A DNA stretch of 54,391 nt from contig JAEYNP010000132.1 of assembly GCA_023412495.1 (NCBI GenBank), positions 1 to 54,391 of the forward strand, given 5' to 3'. A program made the position numbers and the translations under genes. Below the pieces are notes generated by a model, which searched no databases, was not told the origin of the DNA, and was given only the letters and a program-made list of their open reading frames with translations. This document shows, in pieces, positions 9,101 through 16,421 of this stretch. The DNA is from Pseudomonadota bacterium. Lineage in GTDB: Bacteria; Desulfobacterota; Desulfobulbia; Desulfobulbales; Desulfocapsaceae. Each line of letters starts with the position of its first letter. Within the stretch, counting starts at the first letter, position 1.

Positions 9101-9438
9101 TCATTGAGGATATTGGCAAGCTTCGGACTCTGGAATTCAGGGAGGTTGGCGCTCAGATCGAGCAGGAGAAAGGACAGCAGAAGTACGGGATCGCTGTCTT
9201 CCGGGCCTATCTGGTACCAGATGAAGGGGGCTTTCGTAAGTTCGAGAAACTGGGCGACGAGAGTTGTCTTGCCTTGGCCGGCCTGGGCCTCGATGATGAT
9301 GACCTTCTTGTTGTGTCGGTTGTGCGGGAATCTTTTTTTCAGGAGGTTGGTGCGAAGAAGTAACTGGGAGTGATCGATATGGGGAGGATAGAACTTGTTG
9401 GAGGGCACTTCGTACCTGGCGATCTCGTCTCGTTTCAT
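6163..9438 (-). CDS. large MalT-like STAND ATPase with winged-helix and BTAD domains
   Basis: A 1091-residue putative transcription regulator. Residues about 15-330 form a STAND NTPase with Walker A AQAGQGKTT at 51-59 and Walker B LYLVFDD at 141-147. About 370-800 is helical TPR-like sensor sequence. About 842-935 is an OmpR-type winged helix (SFDTLLARLRKLL region), and about 940-1085 is a bacterial transcriptional activator domain (BTAD). This is the architecture of MalT/SARP-type signal-integrating activators; the inducer and target are unknown. Its ATG overlaps the TGA of trmJ by four bases (ATGA), so the two are translationally coupled. It is the last gene of the transcript and converges on the glycosylase gene. 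Confidence 0.85.
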   Translation of the reverse strand: MKRDEIARYEVPSNKFYPPHIDHSQLLLRTNLLKKRFPHNRHNKKVIIIEAQAGQGKTTLVAQFLELTKAPFIWYQIGPEDSDPVLLLSFLLLDLSANLPEFQSPKLANILNEGSVGPLDLTRCADILLRDLENHLKKKDLYLVFDDIHLVEFGTLTTKLLEHLIDASPPQVHFIFMSRHPLEIKGKTIRNGVGVSYLNTNDLALNDLEIETLYNTVLKQEISRKEAIRIHRITSGWIMGIILASHPISGRSRYWLDDSTTVLSSLPQTGHMLDYFEDEIFYAIPEKFHSSFLKLSFLQEIPADLAAEIAEVEKIDEILAAMTRENYFLYGLDDRRQVFRLHHFFQEFLQQRARNQFAPDDIAEIFRREAKYYLNRNLIEKALTCYKNAGDFEMLEKILKDQGINLLAKNRTITILTLLKSLPERILYQHNWLTLLVGLLQVDIAPQTTLSYFTRVRDQFVKTGEEAGELIALSQIIYYHFVISGQYNRGSEILPRTRELLEKNKDSLPMPIIVMAARNLAAGYCFFNGEMDKARFYIEKASLLASRHNIRNLIASTKFIQAYIELLSGNLTKFLREAEICFSLFNDPLVSESNRLTLRLKDLCYLSMVGDHQNFKIQKQALQESIDQTVVNQTVAAPYLFIWSASNNFSLGNPHRALELLESALGKTLTAGNDHMHSQILQWQAFGLALTGNDYKALEKITESRSLRGNAGGVFYLAFHLILAGAVYTRVKKYQQAIQSLERGLEMAQTLPSTYLIICALLNICHCRYEASGADAAVDDLATGLAMMKVNGFTHFWSWEPVMMTKLLTLAVKREIEKDFAQALAKDNLHLGFSDKGDPVPLLKFSLMDRFGVSLAGKTLFYAGDLTSFQREMLGLVITAKGQRISQEKVQLELWPDRSPENARKSFDTLLARLRKLLAPHLPASIKDYLYLQKGILCLTNCEIDALKFHENARIGLARCKNGDWWQSYSAFQTALSCWRGAMPEDTFHSEQILTFNDKLSDLLVEIGSTWAQNLMESGRCKEAITVLERILEINSLEESLNILLYRLHYMNNNYLKAREILTRYRKALIQALYTEEEADSFIDKIVRTMT

Positions 9439-10193
9439 TGGTCACCATGTTCCTTACGGTTACGGGGCTGTTGATACAGGAGCAACTTCTTGCATAAGGT
9501 TCTGACTATGTTGGTGTCTTTTGAGGTCAGCCTGATCTTGCCGAAAAAATGGCGGATATTGGACATCCAGTAGGATCGGTTCGATTCCTCCATGAGTTGG
9601 AAGGAGGAGAGGGCCTCTTCTAAATAGAAATACATGCTTTCCAGTTCATGGGAGGTAGCGAGTTGGGGAACCTGACACGGTTTTTTCCGGGCATGGAGTA
9701 CGCCATAGTAGATCTCGTAGCAATGGATGGCGACAGCCTGGGCGAGATTGATCGAGGAAAAATCGGCGGTGGGGATCGCCGAGGCCATATGACAGTATTT
9801 AAGGTCCTCGTTGGTGAGACCGGTATCTTCCGGGCCGAAGAGAATTGCCACCTTATTGTTGGCAAGCAGGGGCAGCAGGGTATCGACGAGCTCGCGCGGA
9901 GATTTCTCGACAAAACGCTGTCTGCCTCGCCTGGCGGTGGTGCCGATTATCACTGAAAACTCGGAAAGCGCTTCGTCCAGATTTGGAAACACCTCCAGAT
10001 TGTCGATGAGGTGGGCGGCCTTATGCGTGGCCATTTTGGCCATTGATTCGCGATCGGGTACCTCGTCTCTCACCAGGATGAGACGGGTAATGCCCATATT
10101 CCAGGCAATTCTTGCAGCAGCGCCGATATTTTCGGGGATCTTCGGCCGGATCAGAACAATAGCGATATGGGAAAGAAGAGTTTTTGCATTCAT
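9435..10193 (-). CDS. trmJ: tRNA (cytidine/uridine-2'-O-)-methyltransferase TrmJ-like
   Basis: SPOUT-family methyltransferase predicted to 2'-O-methylate position 32 of the tRNA anticodon loop using S-adenosylmethionine. At 252 residues it has the usual length. Visible motifs are IRPKIPENIGAAARIAWNMG near the N-terminus, VAILFGPEDTGL (motif 2) and SSINLAQAVAIHCYEI (motif 3, the knotted SAM site). The short C-terminal tail differs from E. coli TrmJ, so the exact target could differ. The gene is overlapped by the STAND regulator gene and preceded by a hairpin that separates it from rnr. Confidence 0.85.
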   Translation of the reverse strand: MNAKTLLSHIAIVLIRPKIPENIGAAARIAWNMGITRLILVRDEVPDRESMAKMATHKAAHLIDNLEVFPNLDEALSEFSVIIGTTARRGRQRFVEKSPRELVDTLLPLLANNKVAILFGPEDTGLTNEDLKYCHMASAIPTADFSSINLAQAVAIHCYEIYYGVLHARKKPCQVPQLATSHELESMYFYLEEALSSFQLMEESNRSYWMSNIRHFFGKIRLTSKDTNIVRTLCKKLLLYQQPRNRKEHGDQ

Positions 10194-10315
10194 GGCTTAA
10201 TAGAAAATCACATTTCGGTTATCCACGTATACACCAAAAGCATTAGTATTTGCGGATTAAACAGACGTACATTTATGCCAATAGGTCAAGCAAGTCAAGA
10301 AAAAGGAGTCGCTGA

Positions 10316-10344
10316 AACGACAGGAAGATTTACTTCCTGTCGTT
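10316..10344 (-). terminator. 12-bp perfect hairpin between rnr and trmJ
   Basis: Arms AACGACAGGAAG (10316-10327) and CTTCCTGTCGTT (10333-10344) with loop ATTTA. It lies about 65 bp past the rnr stop. The tail is TATTTTAT on the plus strand and only TTTC on the minus strand, so it is a good stem but a weak U-tract for rnr. Confidence 0.6.
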
Positions 10345-10409
10345 ATTTTATAACACGATCCTTGAGCAACAGAGGGGGCGGGAGGGGCGTAATTGGGGAA
10401 AAGTATCTG

Positions 10410-12620
10410 TTATTTTGCAGTGTCCGCCAATTTGAAATTCAATCGTCTGCGATAAGTATCCACATCCTGGAGAGTGACCCGCAGGCGGTCGCCGATTCTA
10501 TAAGTTTTAGCCGTGATCTCTCCGAACAGTCGATGGTGTTTGACGTCCCAGAGGTAATAGTCGTCGTCGAGCTGCTCAACGGAGATGGAGCCGCTGACGC
10601 ACATCTCCTGTATTTCGATAAAGAGGGCCGCTTCGTTAACGCCTGAGATTACGGCATCGAAGGATTTACCGATATGGCCTCTCATATAGATGAGCTTCAG
10701 CCGATCATGGATATCCCGCTCGGCCATTACAGCCGTGCGCTCCCTGGCCGACAAGAATTCGCCTGCCTCCCGGAGTCCCCGGGGAGGGGTGGGCCGGGTC
10801 TTTTTCTCCCCCGAGTCGCACACCTTGAGCAGCGTGCGATGGACCATGAGATCCGGATACCTTCTGATGGGCGAGGTAAAGTGAGTGTAGTCGCCGGAAG
10901 CGAGCCCGAAGTGGCCGACATTGTCGGCAGAGTAGTGAGCTTGCTTCATGCTGCGGAGCATGAGATTGTTGATGATGTATTCGTAGGGCGTCTTGCGGCA
11001 AATGTCGAGGGCCCGGGCGAACCAGGAAGGTGTGGATTCCGCCTGCGGCAGATGGATGTCGAGCGTTTCGGCAAAAATGACGAACTCGTCGATCTTCAAA
11101 GGGTCGGGGGGCTCGTGCACCCTGTATATCGCCGGTGTGGTTTTTTCGGTGAAGAGGCCGGCTACCGCCTCGTTGGCGGCCAGCATGAACTCTTCGATCA
11201 GCTGGTGGGCGAAGTTCCTCTCGGCCCGGGTGATTGACGCCACGCCACCGGCATCGGTCAAAACGAATTCCGGTTCCGGAATATCGAAATCGATGGAGCC
11301 TCGAGCCTTTCTTCTCATTTTCAAGGCTGTCGCCAGCTCTTCCGCCCATTTCAGCTGAGTAAGGAACGGTTTGTGCTCCTTGCGGACGACCGGGTCCTTG
11401 TCGATCAGGATCTTACGCACGGTTGTGTAGGTGAAGCGGTTCCTGCTGCGGATCACCGATCTGGTGAAATGTTTTTGCTGCAGAGATCCCGAACGATCGA
11501 AGTCCAGAATGGCCGAGACGGTCAAACGATCCTCGCCGGGGACCAGGCTGCAGAGGTCGTTGGAGAGCCTCTCCGGCAGCATCGGAATCACTCGGCCGGG
11601 GAAGTAAATGGATGTCCCCCGCGCGTAGGCCTCCTGATCGATGGCCGAGCCGGGAGTCACATAGTGGCTGACATCGGCGATGGAGACGTAGAGGCGAAAG
11701 CCTTTGCGGGTTTTCATTACGCAGATGGCATCGTCGAAATCCTTGGCGGTTTCGCCGTCGATGGTCACATGGTCGGTGGCCCGCAAGTCTGCCCGGTTAG
11801 CCGCGAACTTGAGCTCTTCCTGAAATTCGGCCGCTTCCTGCAGGGCTTCGGCGTTGAATTCATGGGGAAGGCTGAATTTCTCTATCACCAGGCGCATCTG
11901 GGTATCTATGTTGTCCACCGGCCCCAGCACCTCGAGGATTTTTCCCGACAGGATCCGGACCGGCTTGTGTTCCCGGGTGAACTGGACAAGGACCGCATCA
12001 CCGTCCTGCGGTCTAAGGCTGTTGTAATCATCGATCCTGACGACAAAGGGGAAACGGGAATCGTCCGGGTAAACCATGCCGCCCCTGGGGCTCTCTCGGT
12101 AGGCGCCGGCGATTTTGTCGGTGCCGTGGGCGAGAATCCGGATGACAACCGCTTCGGGTCGGTGATCCTTGCGCGTTCGCAGTATCCTGATGAGCACCAG
12201 ATCGCCATGCTGGGCAGTGCCCATGGAAGACGGGGAGACAAATGGATCCCGGCTCAGCGGTTCGCCTTCCCCTTCCTGATAATTTGGGCTGACGAAGCCG
12301 AAGCCTTTCGGATGTTGGATAAGAATGCCTTCGTAGAGGGGAACCTTCCTGGTGAGACTGTAGACTCTCTTACCATCTTTCCGGAGTGCTCCTTCACGCA
12401 GCATTCCTTCTATTGTATCCTTTATCTCCCGCTTTCTTGCGCCTTCCCGTTCCAGTGTCTCGGTTATGTCAGCGAGTGATACCGGGCTCTTGGCGAGATA
12501 GAGCAGGCTTAGCAGGGCATTTTCCCACAGGCCGGAGGAAGACTGCCGCGGCTCTGCTCCGGAAAAGGTTTTTGTGCGGCTATAACTTGATTTTTCAATA
12601 AATTTTCTTTTTTGACCCAT
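10410..12620 (-). CDS. rnr: ribonuclease R
   Basis: Processive 3'-5' exoribonuclease that degrades structured RNA. At 736 residues it is typical. The N-terminal winged-helix and cold-shock domains cover about 25-230. The RNB catalytic domain includes TIDGETAKDFDDAICV near 270-285 with the Asp cluster that binds Mg, and NDLCSLVPGEDR. The C-terminal S1 domain is about 640-730. The N-terminus is basic (MGQKRKFIEKSSYSRTKTF). No Shine-Dalgarno is well placed before the ATG; GGAG lies about 17 bases upstream. The gene is divergent from the RSH gene, with about 170 bp between them. Confidence 0.95.
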   Translation of the reverse strand: MGQKRKFIEKSSYSRTKTFSGAEPRQSSSGLWENALLSLLYLAKSPVSLADITETLEREGARKREIKDTIEGMLREGALRKDGKRVYSLTRKVPLYEGILIQHPKGFGFVSPNYQEGEGEPLSRDPFVSPSSMGTAQHGDLVLIRILRTRKDHRPEAVVIRILAHGTDKIAGAYRESPRGGMVYPDDSRFPFVVRIDDYNSLRPQDGDAVLVQFTREHKPVRILSGKILEVLGPVDNIDTQMRLVIEKFSLPHEFNAEALQEAAEFQEELKFAANRADLRATDHVTIDGETAKDFDDAICVMKTRKGFRLYVSIADVSHYVTPGSAIDQEAYARGTSIYFPGRVIPMLPERLSNDLCSLVPGEDRLTVSAILDFDRSGSLQQKHFTRSVIRSRNRFTYTTVRKILIDKDPVVRKEHKPFLTQLKWAEELATALKMRRKARGSIDFDIPEPEFVLTDAGGVASITRAERNFAHQLIEEFMLAANEAVAGLFTEKTTPAIYRVHEPPDPLKIDEFVIFAETLDIHLPQAESTPSWFARALDICRKTPYEYIINNLMLRSMKQAHYSADNVGHFGLASGDYTHFTSPIRRYPDLMVHRTLLKVCDSGEKKTRPTPPRGLREAGEFLSARERTAVMAERDIHDRLKLIYMRGHIGKSFDAVISGVNEAALFIEIQEMCVSGSISVEQLDDDYYLWDVKHHRLFGEITAKTYRIGDRLRVTLQDVDTYRRRLNFKLADTAK

Positions 12621-12789
12621 TTTGTCTTTTTTGTTTTCTCCGGTGGGGGAATTTTGTAAGCTGCAAGCTCGCCTGTTGTTCAGGGGAAATCGAAATCGGA
12701 AAAACTGGAATGATTTCGAAGTGTGCTTATTGTAAGTCTCTTAGTGGAGATGTCTATGGGTGCCATATGTTTTAGCCACCTGATGGAGG

Positions 12790-14895
12790 ATGATGCGCCG
12801 TATTCCATTTGATCTTGAACTGTATCGCAATCAGATGCGGGCATTGATCGCCGAAAAACCTGGAGAAGAGATTTTCTGGGAGGCACTCGACTTCGCAGTC
12901 GAAGCACATGCCGATCAGTGGCGCCGGTCAGGGGACGCTTACATTCTGCACCCATGCTCGGTGGCGAGGATACTTGCCGAGGAGATGGATATCACCAACC
13001 CGGAGATACTTGCCGCCGCCCTGCTTCATGATACGGTCGAAGACGTCGAGGAGGTGACCGGTGAGCTGGTGGGGAGAAAGTTCGGCAGTTACGTCCAGGC
13101 AATAGTCGAGGGCTGTACCAAGGTTACCCATATCTCCGGCGACCGGCAGATGGACAGTCAGACCACCCATCGCAAGATCTTCACAGGGGCGGCATTACGG
13201 CCGGAGGTCATGCTGGTCAAGCTCGCCGATCGACTCCACAATCTCCGAACTCTGCACGCCATGCCCCAGGCGAAACGGCAGCGTATCGCCGACGAAACCA
13301 TCGATATTTATGCCCCGCTTGCCACTGTCTTCGGGCTCTTCAACATGAAGCGGGAGATGTACAATCTCGCCCTGCTTTACAAGTATCCGAAGCAGGGGGC
13401 AAAACTGAATCACTATATCCGCCAGCTGGAGAACTCGCCGCTCGGCCGGATGGTTGTGGCCGAGGTGAAGAAAAACGCTGATTTGAACAATCTCGATTGC
13501 CGGATCACCTTGCGCACAAAAAATCTCTGGGCCTATTACGATATCGCCAGCCGAATCTTGCTGAAGCGCATCGATACGCCCATGGAAATTCTCATTGTAA
13601 CCAACGATATACAATCCTGTTACGCCGCGCTCGGCGTGGTCAATCAGACCTTCCGACCCATCCCGAGAACTATCCGCGACTTCATCTCCAATCCCAAACC
13701 TACCGGGTATCAGGGGCTCCACGCCCGTTCCATCATCCAGGGCCAGAAATTTTTGTTCAAAATCCGCACCGACGAGATGGAGCGAAAGGCCCAGAAGGGC
13801 ATCTTCCGGAATTGGAGCTCCAAGGTCGGCAAGCAAGGAAAACTCATCCGGGAAATCCAAGAAATGTTCGATGTGCTGGGGTCGGAGGATTCGCTGTCGT
13901 ACCGCGATGTCATCGCCGCGAGCGGCATCAAGGAGATGTACACCTATACCCCGCAGGGCGACCTCATCTGTCTACCGGTCAACTCGACGGTCCTGGACTT
14001 CGCATTTCAGGTGCACACGGAAATCGGCCAGACCTGTCTGGGGGCGATGATCCGAAACAAACGGTATCCTATCGACCACGTCCTGAAGGACGGCGACATG
14101 GTGCGGATTATTCGGGCGGATCAGCCTGTCCGATTCGATCAGCAGATGCTCCTGCTGTGCAAGACCCCGAGATCAAGGGGGGAGCTGGCGAAGAGTTTCA
14201 AGATCAGACGGTGGAAGGTCGCCAAAGAGGTTGGTCTCTCCATGCTGCGCCAGGAGATGCTGCGCTACGGCATCCCCTTTGATGTCCTGGGCAGCGATGT
14301 GCAACCGTTGCTGAATCGCCATGCCTTGGCCGGCCTGGACGAGCTGTACATCCGCCTGGGCGAGGGGCGGATTCATCTGCGAGAGGCGGTAGAGGATATC
14401 AGAGACCTCCTCTACGGCGGCATTTCTCCACTCGTGCCTCCGACCGGCGCCTTCAACAAGATAGAGCTGACAACCCTCGATCCGGTTTCCGTGAAGCTGT
14501 CTTCCTGCTGCAAGCCCAGTCCGGTGGCCAAGGACAACTGCGCCCTCCTCACCATCAAGGGGCTCTCCGTGCATCACAAGAATTGCGAAAAATTCCGGGA
14601 GATCAACTTCCAGCGGGAAGAAGCGGTGGATATCTCCTGGAATATCAGGCAGACTCACGTGCGCAAGCAACAGATCCTCCATATTCTCAGAGCCACGCGG
14701 CAGGAGATTATGGAAGTTATCGCCGGAGCCCCGGAAGAGATGGAGATGCAGAGCCTCGAGATTCTCTCCAGCTACTCTTCCATCAATCCGGCCTGGCAGC
14801 TTACCTTCACTGTCGTCAATCTCTTCGGTTTGCAGAAGGTGCTGCGCCACTTCGACAAATCCGGCATCCCTTACGAATTTTACCTGGAATGTTGA
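12790..14895 (+). CDS. RelA/SpoT homologue with intact hydrolase and degenerate synthetase
   Basis: A 701-residue RSH protein for (p)ppGpp metabolism. The HD hydrolase site is complete: AHADQWRRSG (H40), YILHP (H54), LLHDTVED (H80/D81, E84/D85) and KLADRLHN (D147). In the synthetase region the usual DLxAxRI is replaced by MEILIVT, the ATP-binding YSIYRKM-type segment reads WAYYDIA, and EVQIRTxxMH reads LFKIRTDEME, losing the catalytic Glu; GYQGLH remains. The TGS domain (MYTYTPQGDL onward) is about 385-445 and an ACT-like tail about 630-700. I infer a hydrolase-dominant enzyme. GGAGG directly abuts the first of two ATGs (12790, 12793), so the second may be the start. Confidence 0.88.
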   Translation: MMRRIPFDLELYRNQMRALIAEKPGEEIFWEALDFAVEAHADQWRRSGDAYILHPCSVARILAEEMDITNPEILAAALLHDTVEDVEEVTGELVGRKFGSYVQAIVEGCTKVTHISGDRQMDSQTTHRKIFTGAALRPEVMLVKLADRLHNLRTLHAMPQAKRQRIADETIDIYAPLATVFGLFNMKREMYNLALLYKYPKQGAKLNHYIRQLENSPLGRMVVAEVKKNADLNNLDCRITLRTKNLWAYYDIASRILLKRIDTPMEILIVTNDIQSCYAALGVVNQTFRPIPRTIRDFISNPKPTGYQGLHARSIIQGQKFLFKIRTDEMERKAQKGIFRNWSSKVGKQGKLIREIQEMFDVLGSEDSLSYRDVIAASGIKEMYTYTPQGDLICLPVNSTVLDFAFQVHTEIGQTCLGAMIRNKRYPIDHVLKDGDMVRIIRADQPVRFDQQMLLLCKTPRSRGELAKSFKIRRWKVAKEVGLSMLRQEMLRYGIPFDVLGSDVQPLLNRHALAGLDELYIRLGEGRIHLREAVEDIRDLLYGGISPLVPPTGAFNKIELTTLDPVSVKLSSCCKPSPVAKDNCALLTIKGLSVHHKNCEKFREINFQREEAVDISWNIRQTHVRKQQILHILRATRQEIMEVIAGAPEEMEMQSLEILSSYSSINPAWQLTFTVVNLFGLQKVLRHFDKSGIPYEFYLEC

Positions 14896-14961
14896 GTAAG
14901 GTACGGGCCTTCATCCGTTTACCGGGCTGTTTGGCGGTCTTAACCGAACCCCCTCGAATCA

Positions 14962-15534
14962 TTATGGGGCTGTGGTAGCCTCGCGGTCCAAATCCGAAGC
15001 CTTGTTCTTGCTATAATTGGCGAGTACCTTTCCCAGCATCTCCGGGAGATCGTTGGGTTGTCTCGAGCTTCTGTGGAGCTGGGTGAGGGTCTTTTCCAGG
15101 GTGAGCCGCTCGCCCATGAAGACGTGTCGCAGGATCAGGGAGATGAGTCTGGTGATCGTTGTCAGGTTGGAGATGCGGGACTGGAGGTGCTGATCCCGAT
15201 CGAAGGCCGTGGAGGCGAAAATCTCCACAGGATTGCCATCCAACTCGCTGACCGACACATACCAGGTGTTCCGATCCCTGTCGGTGGTTCGATAGCGCAC
15301 CGCATCGAGGACTTCCGGCAGTTCCTGTTCGGTCTGTTTCTGCTGTACGAACAGTTCTTGGCATCCCGCCACCCGGGCCAGTTTTTGCAAGACAGCGGGG
15401 GATCTCTTGTAGAGGTCGACAACCGTCATACAAGCCGTGCAGAGTCGATCTTCCGCCATGGACGAGAGTTCGCCGGTTGCCCCGCAGACGGTACATTCAT
15501 GTTTCGACGGTGTTGTCGTGTTTCCAGTTTTCAT
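14962..15534 (-). CDS. zinc-finger protein resembling the TSCPD tail of B12-dependent ribonucleotide reductase
   Basis: A 190-residue protein. The N-terminus has a four-Cys site, CTVCG at 14-18 and CTAC at 33-36, likely binding zinc. The middle region (VSVSELDGNPVEIFAST, then a helix with ITRLISLILRHVF) resembles the TSCPD-type segment at the end of class II NrdJ enzymes, from memory of the family. It has no other recognisable catalytic domain. A stand-alone partner or regulator of NrdJ is possible, but that is inference. Its start lies 38 bases inside the 3' end of aat, so the two genes overlap and are probably co-translated. Confidence 0.55.
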   Translation of the reverse strand: MKTGNTTTPSKHECTVCGATGELSSMAEDRLCTACMTVVDLYKRSPAVLQKLARVAGCQELFVQQKQTEQELPEVLDAVRYRTTDRDRNTWYVSVSELDGNPVEIFASTAFDRDQHLQSRISNLTTITRLISLILRHVFMGERLTLEKTLTQLHRSSRQPNDLPEMLGKVLANYSKNKASDLDREATTAP

Positions 15535-16195
15535 GAGGGACGATTTTTCTGATGTTTTCCTTGAGCAGGTTCTGAAACTCCTTGCCGCTTATCTCTCTAG
15601 CACCGAATCGTAATAAATGATTGGTGGTCATCTGGCAATCAATCAGTTTGAATTTTTCTCTTTTAAGATAATTCACCAGAGCAATAAGGGCGTACTGTGA
15701 ACCGCAGCTTGTTCTGGAAAACATCGATTCCCCAAAGAAAACCCGGTCCAGCGCGACCCCGTACAAGCCGCCCACCAGCCTCCCGCCCTGCCAGCATTCG
15801 ATCGAGTGGGCAAAGCCGAGACGGTGCAGTTCAATAAAGGCGGCCTGCATTGCCGGAGTGATCCAAGTGCTGTCGCCGGTTTCGGTGCGTACCGTGGCGC
15901 AGTTTTCGATCACCTGGATGAAGGCTTGATCCCTGGTGATGGTTATGTTCGAATTGCGGGCATAACGAACAAGGCGCCGGGGTATCCTGAATTCTTCGGG
16001 AAAAAGTACCAGTCTCGGCGAGGTGAACCACCAGAGGATAGGATCTCCTTCGCCGTACCAAGGAAAAATGCCCTGGCAATAGGCGCTCAACAACCTCTTC
16101 GGGCTGAGGTCGCCTCCTATGGCCAGCAGCCCGTTGTCTTCGGCGAATTCCGGGTGAGGGAAGCGAATTTGACTGGTTAATCGAAATATCGGCAT
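15497..16195 (-). CDS. aat: leucyl/phenylalanyl-tRNA--protein transferase
   Basis: Transfers Leu or Phe from tRNA to proteins with N-terminal Lys or Arg, making them ClpS/ClpA substrates of the N-end rule. At 232 residues it is normal length. Signature stretches are GLLAIGGDLSPKRLLSAYCQ, GIFPWYGEGDPILWW, FAHSIECW, LVGGLYGVALDRVFFGESMF and LIDCQMTTNHLLRFGA. The gene is divergent from the SPOR-ATPase gene and overlaps the downstream zinc-finger gene by 38 bp. Confidence 0.95.
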   Translation of the reverse strand: MPIFRLTSQIRFPHPEFAEDNGLLAIGGDLSPKRLLSAYCQGIFPWYGEGDPILWWFTSPRLVLFPEEFRIPRRLVRYARNSNITITRDQAFIQVIENCATVRTETGDSTWITPAMQAAFIELHRLGFAHSIECWQGGRLVGGLYGVALDRVFFGESMFSRTSCGSQYALIALVNYLKREKFKLIDCQMTTNHLLRFGAREISGKEFQNLLKENIRKIVPHENWKHDNTVET

Positions 16196-16421
16196 CGGTT
16201 GAAGTGTTGCTGGTTCTTTGGATGAAGGACCTGGTAAATTCTGACAGCTGGCAATTTTACCATCGATGGCGGCGGAAGAAAAGATGGTCCGGCATTTGGT
16301 TGGGATCGGATTGCGGTCCGTATTTCAAAAGTTAATACTGTTTTAATTTCTCGCCCGGTTGCAGTATTATGTTCCGGTAGCTCGAACCTTGTTCCCTCAA
16401 GGTTGTACAATAACAATATGT

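Noticed and set aside
16359..16421. TTG 16359 as start of the SPOR-ATPase
   Set aside because: No ribosome site, and the added residues (MQYYVPVARTLFPQGC) look unlike a conserved N-terminus.
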